Origin: Palsa-661 sp035535015
Lineage (GTDB): Bacteria > Actinomycetota > Acidimicrobiia > Acidimicrobiales > UBA8190
NCBI GenBank assembly: GCA_035535015.1
Contig: DATLQU010000026.1
Location: 99,028-163,027, forward strand
DNA length: 64,000 nucleotides
Direction: 5' to 3'
Both the position numbers and the translations under genes were made by a program. Shown piece after piece: positions 35,695 through 44,531 of the stretch. Position 1 is the first letter of the stretch, and each line of letters begins with the position of its first letter. The notes under the pieces were generated by a model. It did no database searches and was not told the origin of the DNA. It worked only from the letters and a program-made list of their open reading frames with translations.

Positions 35695-36570
35695 ATGGCA
35701 TGGATCTCGGACATGCTGGCCAGGGGTCCGACGTATTCCTTCGAATTCTTCCCCCCCAAGAACGACACGGAACAGGCGACGCTGGTGCGGACCCTGCGCG
35801 AGCTGGAGCCGCTCAGCCCGTCGTTCGTGTCGGTCACCTACCGGGGTGGCCGGGAGTCGCGGCAAAGGACCCACGACCTCGTGGCGGGCATGCTGCGCAC
35901 CACGTCGCTCACGCCCATGGCCCATCTGATCTGCGTCGAGCACTCGCGCCTCGAGTTGGCCGAGGTCCTGGTGGCCTTCCGCAAGGCCGGCGTGGAGAAC
36001 CTCCTGGCCCTGGGCGGTGACCCACCGGTCGACGCCGGCGCCGGCCGGGGTGAGCTCCGCTACGCGATGGAGCTCGTCGAGCTGGCCCGCGCCATCGGCG
36101 GCTTCTCCATCGGGGTGGCGGCTCATCCCACCGGTCACCCGGCGTCGCCCGATCTGCCGTCGGACCGCGACATGCTGGCGGCCAAGCTCCGGCTGGCCGA
36201 TTTCGCCATCACCCAGTTCTTCTTCGAAGCCGACGACTACCTGGGCCTGGTTGACGATCTGGCCGCCCGGGGCGTCACCAAACCGGTGCTCCCGGGCATC
36301 ATGCCGGTGACCACGCTCCGGTCGGTGCCGCGGATGGCCCAGATGGGCGCGGCCGTGCCCGAGTGGGCGGTGGCCCGCCTGGAGGAGGCATCGGCGCGCG
36401 GAGGACAGGACGCCGTCCGCCAGGCCGGGATCGAGCTGGCCACCGACCTCTGCACCCGATTGTTGGCGGCCGGGGCTCCGGGCTTGCACTTCTACACCCT
36501 CAATCGGTCGAGCGCGACCCGCGAGATCTACAGATCGCTCGGGCTCTCGCCCCTGGAGGGAACGGGCTGA
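35695..36570 (+). CDS. metF: 5,10-methylenetetrahydrofolate reductase
   Basis: Flavoprotein reducing methylene-THF to methyl-THF for methionine synthesis. The 291-residue barrel has the catalytic Glu in YSFEFFPPK, SVTYRGG, the Asp region LLALGGDPP, and the flavin-contacting ADFAITQFFFEADDY. It ends with the conserved HFYTLNRS and a short tail. It follows folD and has its own TAGGCT box. Confidence 0.94.
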   Translation: MAWISDMLARGPTYSFEFFPPKNDTEQATLVRTLRELEPLSPSFVSVTYRGGRESRQRTHDLVAGMLRTTSLTPMAHLICVEHSRLELAEVLVAFRKAGVENLLALGGDPPVDAGAGRGELRYAMELVELARAIGGFSIGVAAHPTGHPASPDLPSDRDMLAAKLRLADFAITQFFFEADDYLGLVDDLAARGVTKPVLPGIMPVTTLRSVPRMAQMGAAVPEWAVARLEEASARGGQDAVRQAGIELATDLCTRLLAAGAPGLHFYTLNRSSATREIYRSLGLSPLEGTG

Positions 36571-36600
36571 GCCGTGTGGTCGGCCGCGGTTTTTTCCCCG

Positions 36601-36606
36601 TAGGCT
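36601..36606 (+). promoter_or_regulatory. -10 box of a probable leaderless icd promoter
   Basis: TAGGCT ends 6 nt before the icd ATG (36613), matching the arrangement upstream of metF and the MoxR-like gene. Confidence 0.6.
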
Positions 36607-36612
36607 CGCCCC

Positions 36613-37809
<1,197 letters not shown>

Positions 37810-37876
37810 CCGACGCCGTCACCGCCTGATCGCCGGCCGGGGAAGACCGGTCTGGCCCGCCCCGGGTGGGCGACGG

Positions 37877-37882
37877 TAGCCT
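37877..37882 (+). promoter_or_regulatory. -10 box of a probable leaderless mdh promoter
   Basis: TAGCCT ends 7 nt before the mdh ATG (37890). Confidence 0.55.
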
Positions 37883-37889
37883 CCGAGGC

Positions 37890-38891
37890 ATGGCAACGGC
37901 GAAAACTCCTGTCCACGTCACCGTCACCGGCGCCGCCGGTCAGATCGGTTACTCCCTCCTCTTCCGCATCGGGTCGGGCCAGTTGTTCGGTCCCGACCAG
38001 CCCGTCGTCCTGCGTCTGCTCGAGATCGAACCGGCCATGGGGGCGCTGCAGGGCGTCGTCATGGAGCTCGACGACTGCGCCTTCCCGCTGGTGGCCGACA
38101 TCGAGCCCACCTCGGACCTGAAGACGGCCTTCGACGGGACCCACTGGGCCCTGCTCGTGGGTTCGGTCCCCCGCAAGGCCGGTATGGAGCGCAACGACCT
38201 GTTGACCATCAACGGGGGCATCTTCGGACCCCAGGGAGAAGCCATCGCCGCCCACGCCTCGAGCGGTGTCCGGGTGCTCGTGGTCGGAAACCCGTGCAAC
38301 ACCAACTGCCTCATCGCCCGCTCCCACGCCCCCGACGTGCCCGACGACCGGTGGTTCGCCATGACCCGCCTCGATCAGAACCGCGCCGCCATCCAATTGG
38401 CCCACAAGGCGGCCGTGCCGGTGGCCTCGGTCACCAACGTGGCCATCTGGGGGAACCATTCGTCGACCCAGTTCCCCGATTTCGAAAACGCCCGGATCGA
38501 CGGGAAGCCCGTCCCCGACGTCATCGACGACGAGAGCTGGCTCCAGGGGCAGTTCATCACCACCGTGCAGCAACGCGGCGCCCAGATCATCGAGGCCCGG
38601 GGTGCGTCCTCGGCCGCCTCGGCCGCCAACGCCGTGGTCGACTCGGTGTGCAGCATCGTGACCCCTACGCCGAAAGACGACGTCGCCTCTCTGGCCGTCG
38701 TGTCCCACGGCGAATACGGCACGCCGGAAGGCCTCATATTCGGCCTTCCCGTCCGCAGTGACGGCAAGGACTGTCAGGTCGTCACCGGACTGACCCACAG
38801 CGCATTCGCCACCGATCGGATCCGGACGACGACCGAGGAACTCGAGTCCGAGCGCAAAGCCGTGGCCGACCTCCTCCTGGGTCCGTTCTAG
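37890..38891 (+). CDS. mdh: Malate dehydrogenase
   Basis: NAD-dependent malate/oxaloacetate interconversion. The 333-residue product is of the cytosolic-like MDH group, with the dinucleotide loop VTGAAGQIGYSLLFRI, RLLEIEPAM, VGNPCNTNCLIA, the substrate/catalytic MTRLDQNRAAIQLA and NVAIWGNHSSTQFPD with the catalytic His. The ATG at 37890 is chosen because the loop follows within 15 residues and a TAGCCT box lies 7 nt upstream. icd and mdh are adjacent but have separate promoters. Confidence 0.97.
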   Translation: MATAKTPVHVTVTGAAGQIGYSLLFRIGSGQLFGPDQPVVLRLLEIEPAMGALQGVVMELDDCAFPLVADIEPTSDLKTAFDGTHWALLVGSVPRKAGMERNDLLTINGGIFGPQGEAIAAHASSGVRVLVVGNPCNTNCLIARSHAPDVPDDRWFAMTRLDQNRAAIQLAHKAAVPVASVTNVAIWGNHSSTQFPDFENARIDGKPVPDVIDDESWLQGQFITTVQQRGAQIIEARGASSAASAANAVVDSVCSIVTPTPKDDVASLAVVSHGEYGTPEGLIFGLPVRSDGKDCQVVTGLTHSAFATDRIRTTTEELESERKAVADLLLGPF

Positions 38892-38926
38892 GACGATCCC
38901 CGGAGCGGTAGCTTCCTCGCCGCGGC

Positions 38927-38951
38927 ACTACCCGGCCGACGGCCGGCTAGT
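38927..38951. terminator. Bidirectional terminator between mdh and a small reverse gene
   Basis: ACTA-C-CCGGCC, GAC loop, GGCCGG-C-TAGT: a 10-bp stem interrupted by one C/C mismatch. It lies between convergent genes, 36 nt past the mdh stop and 8 nt before the end of the 72-residue reverse ORF, a position suited to serve both. Confidence 0.6.
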
Positions 38952-38958
38952 CGTCCGT

Positions 38959-39177
38959 TCAAACGGTGGCGGGTTCGGGGATGTCGATACCCCGGCGTTG
39001 CAGGAAGGCCAGTTTCCGTGACAGGGCGTCGCGCCAAGCGTCGAGGTCGGCTTCGAAGTGGACACGGTCGCCCTCTTCGTACGCGTGTTCCAGTTCGTCG
39101 AAGGCCGCGTCCTCGGCATCGAGGAGCTCGCGGTATCGACGAAGAGCTTGATCGTCGAGCACACCGGGCACGGTCAT
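38959..39177 (-). CDS. Small hypothetical protein, 72 residues
   Basis: MTVPGVLDDQALRRYRELLD continues as acidic helix-rich sequence (ELEHAYEEGDRVHFEADLDAWRDAL) and ends QRRGIDIPEPATV. No family is recognised. It has a strong GGGAGG five nucleotides before the ATG and clear actinobacterial codon periodicity, so I treat it as real. Expected to be a short helical, cytoplasmic protein. It lies 164 nt downstream of sdhB on the same strand, possibly the last gene of that transcript; the intervening bases (39178-39341) hold nothing I can name. Confidence 0.65.
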   Translation of the reverse strand: MTVPGVLDDQALRRYRELLDAEDAAFDELEHAYEEGDRVHFEADLDAWRDALSRKLAFLQRRGIDIPEPATV

Positions 39178-39341
39178 GGGACCTCCCTCTTCCGGCGTCC
39201 TGCATCGGACGCCTCCTACTCTGACTTTACTCCCGCCCCCCTCCGCGTGTCATCGGCTCCGGGGCCAGGACTCGGGGACTTTTCGCCCCCTTCCCCGACG
39301 GCGTTCTGCTGGCCAGGGCTTTCGCGCCGGTGGGCGTCGGC

Positions 39342-40196
39342 TCAGGACGGGGGGGTGATACCGGCGGCCACGGTGGGCGTGGGGCCGTCCGCCGATGTCG
39401 GCGTGGCCAGCGCCGGAGCGTCGGCCGCCGCCTCCGCCGCCGACCGCTTCGTGCGTCGCAGGATCTTGCGCCCGAGCCAGGCCACCGGGTCGTAGGACGA
39501 GTCGACCACGCGCTCCTTCAAGGGGATGATGGCGTTGTCGGTGATCTTGATGTGCTCGGGGCACACCTCGGTGCAGCACTTGGTGATGTTGCACATCCCC
39601 AACCCCATCCGCTGTCGCAACAGCTCGCGGCGGTCATTGCTGTCGAGCGGATGGGACTCCAATTCCATGTAGCGGATGAACATCCGGGGTCCGGCGAAGT
39701 GCTCCTTGTTCTCCTCGTGGTCCCGGATCACGTGACAGACGTCCTGGCACATGAAGCACTCGATGCACTTACGGAACTCCTGGCCCCGCTCCACGTCGAC
39801 CTGCATCATCCGGAATGTCCCGTCGGGCGCATCGGGGGCCCGGGGCAGCAGCGGTGGCACATGACGGGCCATCGTGTAGTTGAACGATACGTCGGTGACC
39901 AGATCGCGGATGATCGGGAAGGTCCGCATGGGGGCCACCACCACGGGTTCTCCCTCGGGGAGCTCATCCATGCGCGTCATGCACATCAGATGTGGCCGGC
40001 CGTTGATCTCGGCCGAGCACGACCCACATTTTCCTGCCTTGCAGTTCCATCGGCAGGCCAGGTCGGGCGCGGGACCGGCCTGGATGCGGTGAATGACGTC
40101 GAGGACGACCTCGCCCTCCACCGACGGCATCACGTAGTCGGTGAAGGCGCCCCCGGCCGGATCGCCCCGCCAGATCGTCAAAGTCACGTCGGCCAT
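39342..40196 (-). CDS. sdhB: Succinate dehydrogenase iron-sulfur subunit
   Basis: Transfers electrons from the flavoprotein to the membrane quinone site. The plant-type 2Fe-2S motif is CRWNCKAGKCGSC with a later C (HLMCMTRM), and the 4Fe-4S and 3Fe-4S sites are CIECFMCQDVC and MCNITKCCTEVCPEHIKI. The C-terminal 30 residues are Ala/Pro-rich and unconserved. ATG at 40196 overlaps the sdhA stop by one base. Order sdhC-sdhA-sdhB. Confidence 0.96.
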   Translation of the reverse strand: MADVTLTIWRGDPAGGAFTDYVMPSVEGEVVLDVIHRIQAGPAPDLACRWNCKAGKCGSCSAEINGRPHLMCMTRMDELPEGEPVVVAPMRTFPIIRDLVTDVSFNYTMARHVPPLLPRAPDAPDGTFRMMQVDVERGQEFRKCIECFMCQDVCHVIRDHEENKEHFAGPRMFIRYMELESHPLDSNDRRELLRQRMGLGMCNITKCCTEVCPEHIKITDNAIIPLKERVVDSSYDPVAWLGRKILRRTKRSAAEAAADAPALATPTSADGPTPTVAAGITPPS

Positions 40197-42001
40197 CAGT
40201 GGGCTTCCTCCTCGAACAGGGTGCGAAGCTCGGCCGGCATGGCCGGCAGGGCCTCGGGGTCGAGCGTGTACTGACCGTCCGGAGTGATCCGCTGGACGAG
40301 GTTGACCGTTGCGAGCTCGGCGTCAGCCTTCGGGAAGTCATCGCGGGTGTGGCCCCCACGGCTCTCGCGACGGACGATGGCCCCCTTCGTCGTCAATCGG
40401 GAGACCGTCAGCATGGCTGGGAGATCGGTGGCCAGATTCCACCCGGGGTTGTAGGTCCGGGGCCCGGACACGGCCACCGAGGCGAAGCGCCCCTCGAGCT
40501 TGTCGAGCTCGCCGATCGCCTCGGTCAGTTCGGACTCGGTCCGGATGATCCCCACCAGTTTCTGCATCGTCTCCTGCAGATCGTGTTGGATGTCGTAGGG
40601 GCTCTCGCCGCCACTGCGTTCGAGCGGCGCCATCGCCTCGGCGAAGACGGCCGAGACCTCGCCGTCGTCCACCGTGGGCGTCCCCGTCCTCCCCTCGGCG
40701 AAGTCCGAGGCGGCGATCCCGGCCCGACGACCGAAGACGAGCAGGTCCGATAGGGAGTTCCCGCCGAGCCGGTTGGCTCCGTGCATCCCCCCGGAGCACT
40801 CCCCGGCGGCGAAAAGGCCGGGAACAGTCGTCGCCTCGGTGTCGGCTTCGACGCGGATCCCTCCCATGGCGTAGTGGCAGGTGGGACCGACCTCCATGGG
40901 CACTGCCGTGATGTCGACCCCGGCCAGTTCCTTGAACTGGTGGTACATCGACGGCAGCCGGCGACGGATGTACTCGGCACTGCGGCGCGAGGCGATGTCG
41001 AGGAAGACACCGCCATGGGGGCTTCCCCGGCCACCTTTCACCTCGGAGTTGATGGACCGGGCCACCTCGTCGCGCGGCAGCAGCTCAGGCGGACGCCGGT
41101 TGTTGGTGTGGTCGTCGTACCAGCGGTCGCCCTCTTCCTCGGTGTCGGCCGTTTCCGCGGCGAACATGGCCGGGATGTAGTCGAACATGAACCGCTTGCC
41201 CTCGGAGTTGCGCAGTACGCCCCCGTCGCCCCGCACCCCTTCGGTGACCAGGATGCCCCGCACCGACAACGGCCACACCATGCCTGTCGGGTGGAACTGC
41301 ACGAACTCCATATCGATCATGTCGGCGCCGGCCCAGGCGGCCATGGCGTGCCCGTCGCCGGTCGACTCCCACGAGTTCGACGTGTACTGCCACGACTTGC
41401 CGATGCTGCCGGTGGCGAGGACGAAGGCCTTGGCCGTGAAGATCACGAACTCGCCGCTGGGCCGCCAGTAACCGACCGCCGCGCTCACCCGTCCCTCGGA
41501 GTCCTTCAGCAGGCGGAGCACCTTGCACTCCATGAAGACCTCGATACCCATGGCTACGGCCCGCTGCTGCAGTGTCCGGATCAACTCGAGCCCGGTCCGA
41601 TCGCCCACGTGGGCGAGCCGGGCGTAGCGGTGACCGCCGAAGTCGCGCTGGAGGATGCGTCCGTCGGCCGTCCGGTCGAACAGCGCACCCCAGCGTTCCA
41701 ACTCGTAGATCCGATCCGGCGCCTCCTGGGCATGGAGTTGCGCCATCCGCCAGTTGTTCAGCATCTTGCCGCCGCGCATCGTGTCGCGGAAGTGCACCTT
41801 CCAATTGTCCTCGGACCACACGTTGCCCATGGCCGCCGCCGCGCCCCCCTCGGCCATAACGGTGTGGGCTTTGCCGAGAAGGGACTTGCACACGAGGGCC
41901 GTCCGCAGCCCCCGTTCCTTGGCCTCGATGGCGGCGCGCAGCCCGGCGCCGCCGGCGCCGATGATGATGACGTCGAAGTCGTGTGACTCGTAGTCGGTCA
42001 T
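40196..42001 (-). CDS. sdhA: Succinate dehydrogenase flavoprotein subunit
   Basis: Oxidises succinate to fumarate at covalently bound FAD. From ATG 42001 the protein begins MTDYESHDFDVIIIGAGGAG, the dinucleotide-binding fold. The FAD-linking His lies in SLLGKAHTVMAEGG; the substrate-site FHPTG, HGANRLGGNSL and the ARG/HTRDDFP region are present. 601 residues. The upstream in-frame extension to 42232 overlaps sdhC and is rejected. Confidence 0.97.
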   Translation of the reverse strand: MTDYESHDFDVIIIGAGGAGLRAAIEAKERGLRTALVCKSLLGKAHTVMAEGGAAAAMGNVWSEDNWKVHFRDTMRGGKMLNNWRMAQLHAQEAPDRIYELERWGALFDRTADGRILQRDFGGHRYARLAHVGDRTGLELIRTLQQRAVAMGIEVFMECKVLRLLKDSEGRVSAAVGYWRPSGEFVIFTAKAFVLATGSIGKSWQYTSNSWESTGDGHAMAAWAGADMIDMEFVQFHPTGMVWPLSVRGILVTEGVRGDGGVLRNSEGKRFMFDYIPAMFAAETADTEEEGDRWYDDHTNNRRPPELLPRDEVARSINSEVKGGRGSPHGGVFLDIASRRSAEYIRRRLPSMYHQFKELAGVDITAVPMEVGPTCHYAMGGIRVEADTEATTVPGLFAAGECSGGMHGANRLGGNSLSDLLVFGRRAGIAASDFAEGRTGTPTVDDGEVSAVFAEAMAPLERSGGESPYDIQHDLQETMQKLVGIIRTESELTEAIGELDKLEGRFASVAVSGPRTYNPGWNLATDLPAMLTVSRLTTKGAIVRRESRGGHTRDDFPKADAELATVNLVQRITPDGQYTLDPEALPAMPAELRTLFEEEAH

Positions 42002-42009
42002 CGCTGGCC

Positions 42010-42843
42010 TCAGAAGATCTTCGGGTCGTGGAAGGCGCCACTCGACACCAGCCGGACGTACAGGTCGGCGATGGCCACGAATGTCAGGCTGGCCCATGCG
42101 AACTGCATGTGCCGGGCGTTGAGCGGGGTCAGGAACTTCCAGGCCCGGTGCCGGACGGGGTGCTTGGAGAATTGGTTGACGTTCCCGCCGCACACGTGCC
42201 GGCAGAAGTGGCAGGAGGCCGAGTACAGCCACAAGAGGCTGGCGTTCAGCACCAGGATCACCGTCCCCAGACTCACGCCGATGCCTCCGTCACCGGGCAG
42301 CCGGAAGGCCATCACGGCGTCGATGGTCAAGATGACGTTGAAAATCAGGGCGATGAAGAAGAAGTAGCGATGGATGTTCTGCAAGATCAAGGGGAACCGT
42401 GACTCGCCGCTGTAGCTGCTGTGTCCGTCGGCCACGGCACAGGCCGGGGGCGACTGCCAGAAGCTCCGGTAGTACGCCTTGCGGTAGTAGTAACAGGTGA
42501 GCCGGAACCCGAGCGGCCCCCCGAGCACCAGGATGCCGGGAGAGATCGTCCACCAGGCGATGAAGAGAAAGCCCCGCCCGGGACCGCCCGCCAATCCGCA
42601 GTTGTAGGTCAGGCACGGTGAGTAGAAGGGGGAGATGAGATCCCGGCCGGCGGAGGCGCCCACGTAGTAGTGGGCGTTTTGGAACACGGCCCACGTCGAG
42701 TAGACGATGAAGGCGGTCAAGAACGTCACCGTCACCGTGGGGCTGGCCCACCAACGGTCCCGCCGCAGGGTCCGGGCATCGGGACCGCCCCTCACCCCGC
42801 CCAGCATCACCGGTACCGGCCTCACGTCCTCGACGGTGCTCAC
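42010..42843 (-). CDS. sdhC: Succinate dehydrogenase membrane subunit, mycobacterial Sdh1-like
   Basis: Single membrane anchor of 277 residues with five predicted helices (roughly TVTFLTAFIVYSTWAVF, GFLFIAWWTISPGILVLGG, YFFFIALIFNVILTIDAV, TVILVLNASLLWLYS and MQFAWASLTFVAIADLYV). It resembles the Rv0249c type rather than the small SdhC/SdhD pair. A striking CHFCRHVC stretch after helix 4, with additional Cys in CLTYNC, offers Cys/His ligands. From memory, the mycobacterial Sdh1 anchor holds a Rieske-like cluster in this region; whether this protein does is inference. The GTG start is preceded by AAGGGGA. Confidence 0.88.
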   Translation of the reverse strand: MSTVEDVRPVPVMLGGVRGGPDARTLRRDRWWASPTVTVTFLTAFIVYSTWAVFQNAHYYVGASAGRDLISPFYSPCLTYNCGLAGGPGRGFLFIAWWTISPGILVLGGPLGFRLTCYYYRKAYYRSFWQSPPACAVADGHSSYSGESRFPLILQNIHRYFFFIALIFNVILTIDAVMAFRLPGDGGIGVSLGTVILVLNASLLWLYSASCHFCRHVCGGNVNQFSKHPVRHRAWKFLTPLNARHMQFAWASLTFVAIADLYVRLVSSGAFHDPKIF

Positions 42844-43062
42844 GTCTCGTTCGTCCCCTTCTCTCGACCATTCCGGCGCGACGTGGCCACGTCACCACGG
42901 TGCGCTGGACCCGCTCGTGCGGCCGGAACGTCGTCCGGTCAGCGCCGGCGCGGGCCGCCGACGGTTCGCCATCTTTCCACCTGGGGCCGAGTGGGGCGAA
43001 ACACCGTCGAAACGTTCCTGGCCGGGTCCTTCCCCGCGGCGGAGCGCGCCGCCTCCGCCGCC

Positions 43063-43068
43063 TAGGCT
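43063..43068 (+). promoter_or_regulatory. -10 box of a probable leaderless promoter for the MoxR-like gene
   Basis: TAGGCT ends 7 nt before ATG 43076. The rest of the 232-nt divergent region toward sdhC (42844-43062) has no gene and no clear operator. Confidence 0.6.
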
Positions 43069-43075
43069 CGGCGCC

Positions 43076-44512
43076 ATGAGTGCGTCCTTTCCCCCCACCC
43101 CACCCCCCGACCTCCCGGCCACCCTCGGGGAACTCCGAGCGTCGGGATGGGAGTCCCTCCCCATCCACGAGGAGCTCCGGCGCAATACCGCGGCGCGCAT
43201 CGCCTCCGGCCGACCTCTGGTGGAGAGGGTTCTCGGCTTCGAGGACACCGTCCTACCCCAGATCGAGAACGCTCTGCTCGCCGGCCACGACATCATCCTC
43301 CTGGGGGAGCGAGGCCAGGCCAAGACCCGGATCGTCCGTGCCCTCACCTCACTGCTCGACGAATGGCTGCCCGAGGTCGCCGGTTCGGAGATCAGGGACG
43401 ATCCCTACAACCCCATCTCACGCCCGGCCCGGGACCTCGTGGCCCGCGAAGGTGACGCCACCCCCGTCCACTGGGTACATCGGGACACCCGCTTCTCCGA
43501 GAAGCTGGCCACCCCCGACACCTCCATTTCCGACCTGATCGGCGAGGTCGACCCCATCAAGGTGGCCGAAGGGCGCTACCTGGCCGACGAGCTGACCCTG
43601 CACTACGGGTTGGTGCCCCGCTCCAACCGCGGCATCTTCGCCGTCAACGAGCTCCCCGATCTGGCCGAGCGCATCCAGGTCGGTCTGCTGAACGTCCTCG
43701 AGGAACGTGACGTCCAGATCCGGGGCTTCACCGTCCGACTTCCGCTCGACATCGTCCTTGTGGCCACGGCAAACCCCGAGGACTACACGAACAGAGGGCG
43801 GATCATCACCCCCCTGAAGGACCGCTTCGGGGCCCAGGTCCGTACCCACTACCCCCCGGACACCGAGACGGAGCTGGAGATCATCCACCAGGAAGCTCGC
43901 CCGCCGGTCGAGGCCCCGGGAAGCCCGACCGTCGAGGTGCCGGCCTTCATGGCCGAGGTGGTGGCCGAATTGTCCCAGCTGGCCCGGCAGAGCCCGCACG
44001 TCAACCAGCGCTCGGGCGTCTCGGTGCGCCTGAGCATCTCCAACTACGAGACCCTGGCCGCCAACGCCGTCCGGCGTTCCCTGCGGTTGGGCGAGTCCCA
44101 GGCGGTGCCCCGGGTGAGCGACCTGGGGGCCCTCATCGCCTCCACCCAGGGCAAGATCGAGATCGAATCCCTGGAAGAAGGGCGTGAGGACCGGATCCTG
44201 AACGGACTCGTCTCGGCCGCCGTCCTCACCGTCTTCCGCCGCCGGTGCCCCACTGAGGAGCTCGGCCCGATCGTCGCCGCCTTCGACGACGCCCGGGTCA
44301 TCCACGCCGGTGACGATCTGCCGGCCGCTTCCTACAGCGAGATCCTGGCCCAGGTCCCGGCGCTCGAGGCACCGGTCCTGGCCCTGGCCGGAAGCGAGAC
44401 GCCGGCCGCCGTGGCCAGCGCCGTCGAATTCATCCTCGAGGGCCTCCATCTCACGAAACGACTCAACAAGGAGGCGGCGGGCGCCAAGGCGACCTACCGC
44501 GGCCGCGGATGA
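43076..44512 (+). CDS. MoxR/magnesium-chelatase-like AAA+ ATPase
   Basis: 478-residue ATPase related to ChlI/BchI and MoxR. A P-loop variant DIILLGERGQAKTRIVRAL replaces the usual final Gly with Ala, but the K-T pair is kept. The Walker B-like stretch is GIFAVNELPDLAERIQVGLLNVLEE, with sensor 1 VLVATANPEDYTNRGRIITPLKDRF. Partner gene downstream encodes a VWA protein, 19 nt away. MoxR-VWA pairs act as metal- or cofactor-loading chaperone-like systems; the client here is unknown. Being a divergent neighbour of sdh proves nothing. Confidence 0.88.
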   Translation: MSASFPPTPPPDLPATLGELRASGWESLPIHEELRRNTAARIASGRPLVERVLGFEDTVLPQIENALLAGHDIILLGERGQAKTRIVRALTSLLDEWLPEVAGSEIRDDPYNPISRPARDLVAREGDATPVHWVHRDTRFSEKLATPDTSISDLIGEVDPIKVAEGRYLADELTLHYGLVPRSNRGIFAVNELPDLAERIQVGLLNVLEERDVQIRGFTVRLPLDIVLVATANPEDYTNRGRIITPLKDRFGAQVRTHYPPDTETELEIIHQEARPPVEAPGSPTVEVPAFMAEVVAELSQLARQSPHVNQRSGVSVRLSISNYETLAANAVRRSLRLGESQAVPRVSDLGALIASTQGKIEIESLEEGREDRILNGLVSAAVLTVFRRRCPTEELGPIVAAFDDARVIHAGDDLPAASYSEILAQVPALEAPVLALAGSETPAAVASAVEFILEGLHLTKRLNKEAAGAKATYRGRG

Positions 44513-44531
44513 CCTCGCAGGAGCCGTCGTC

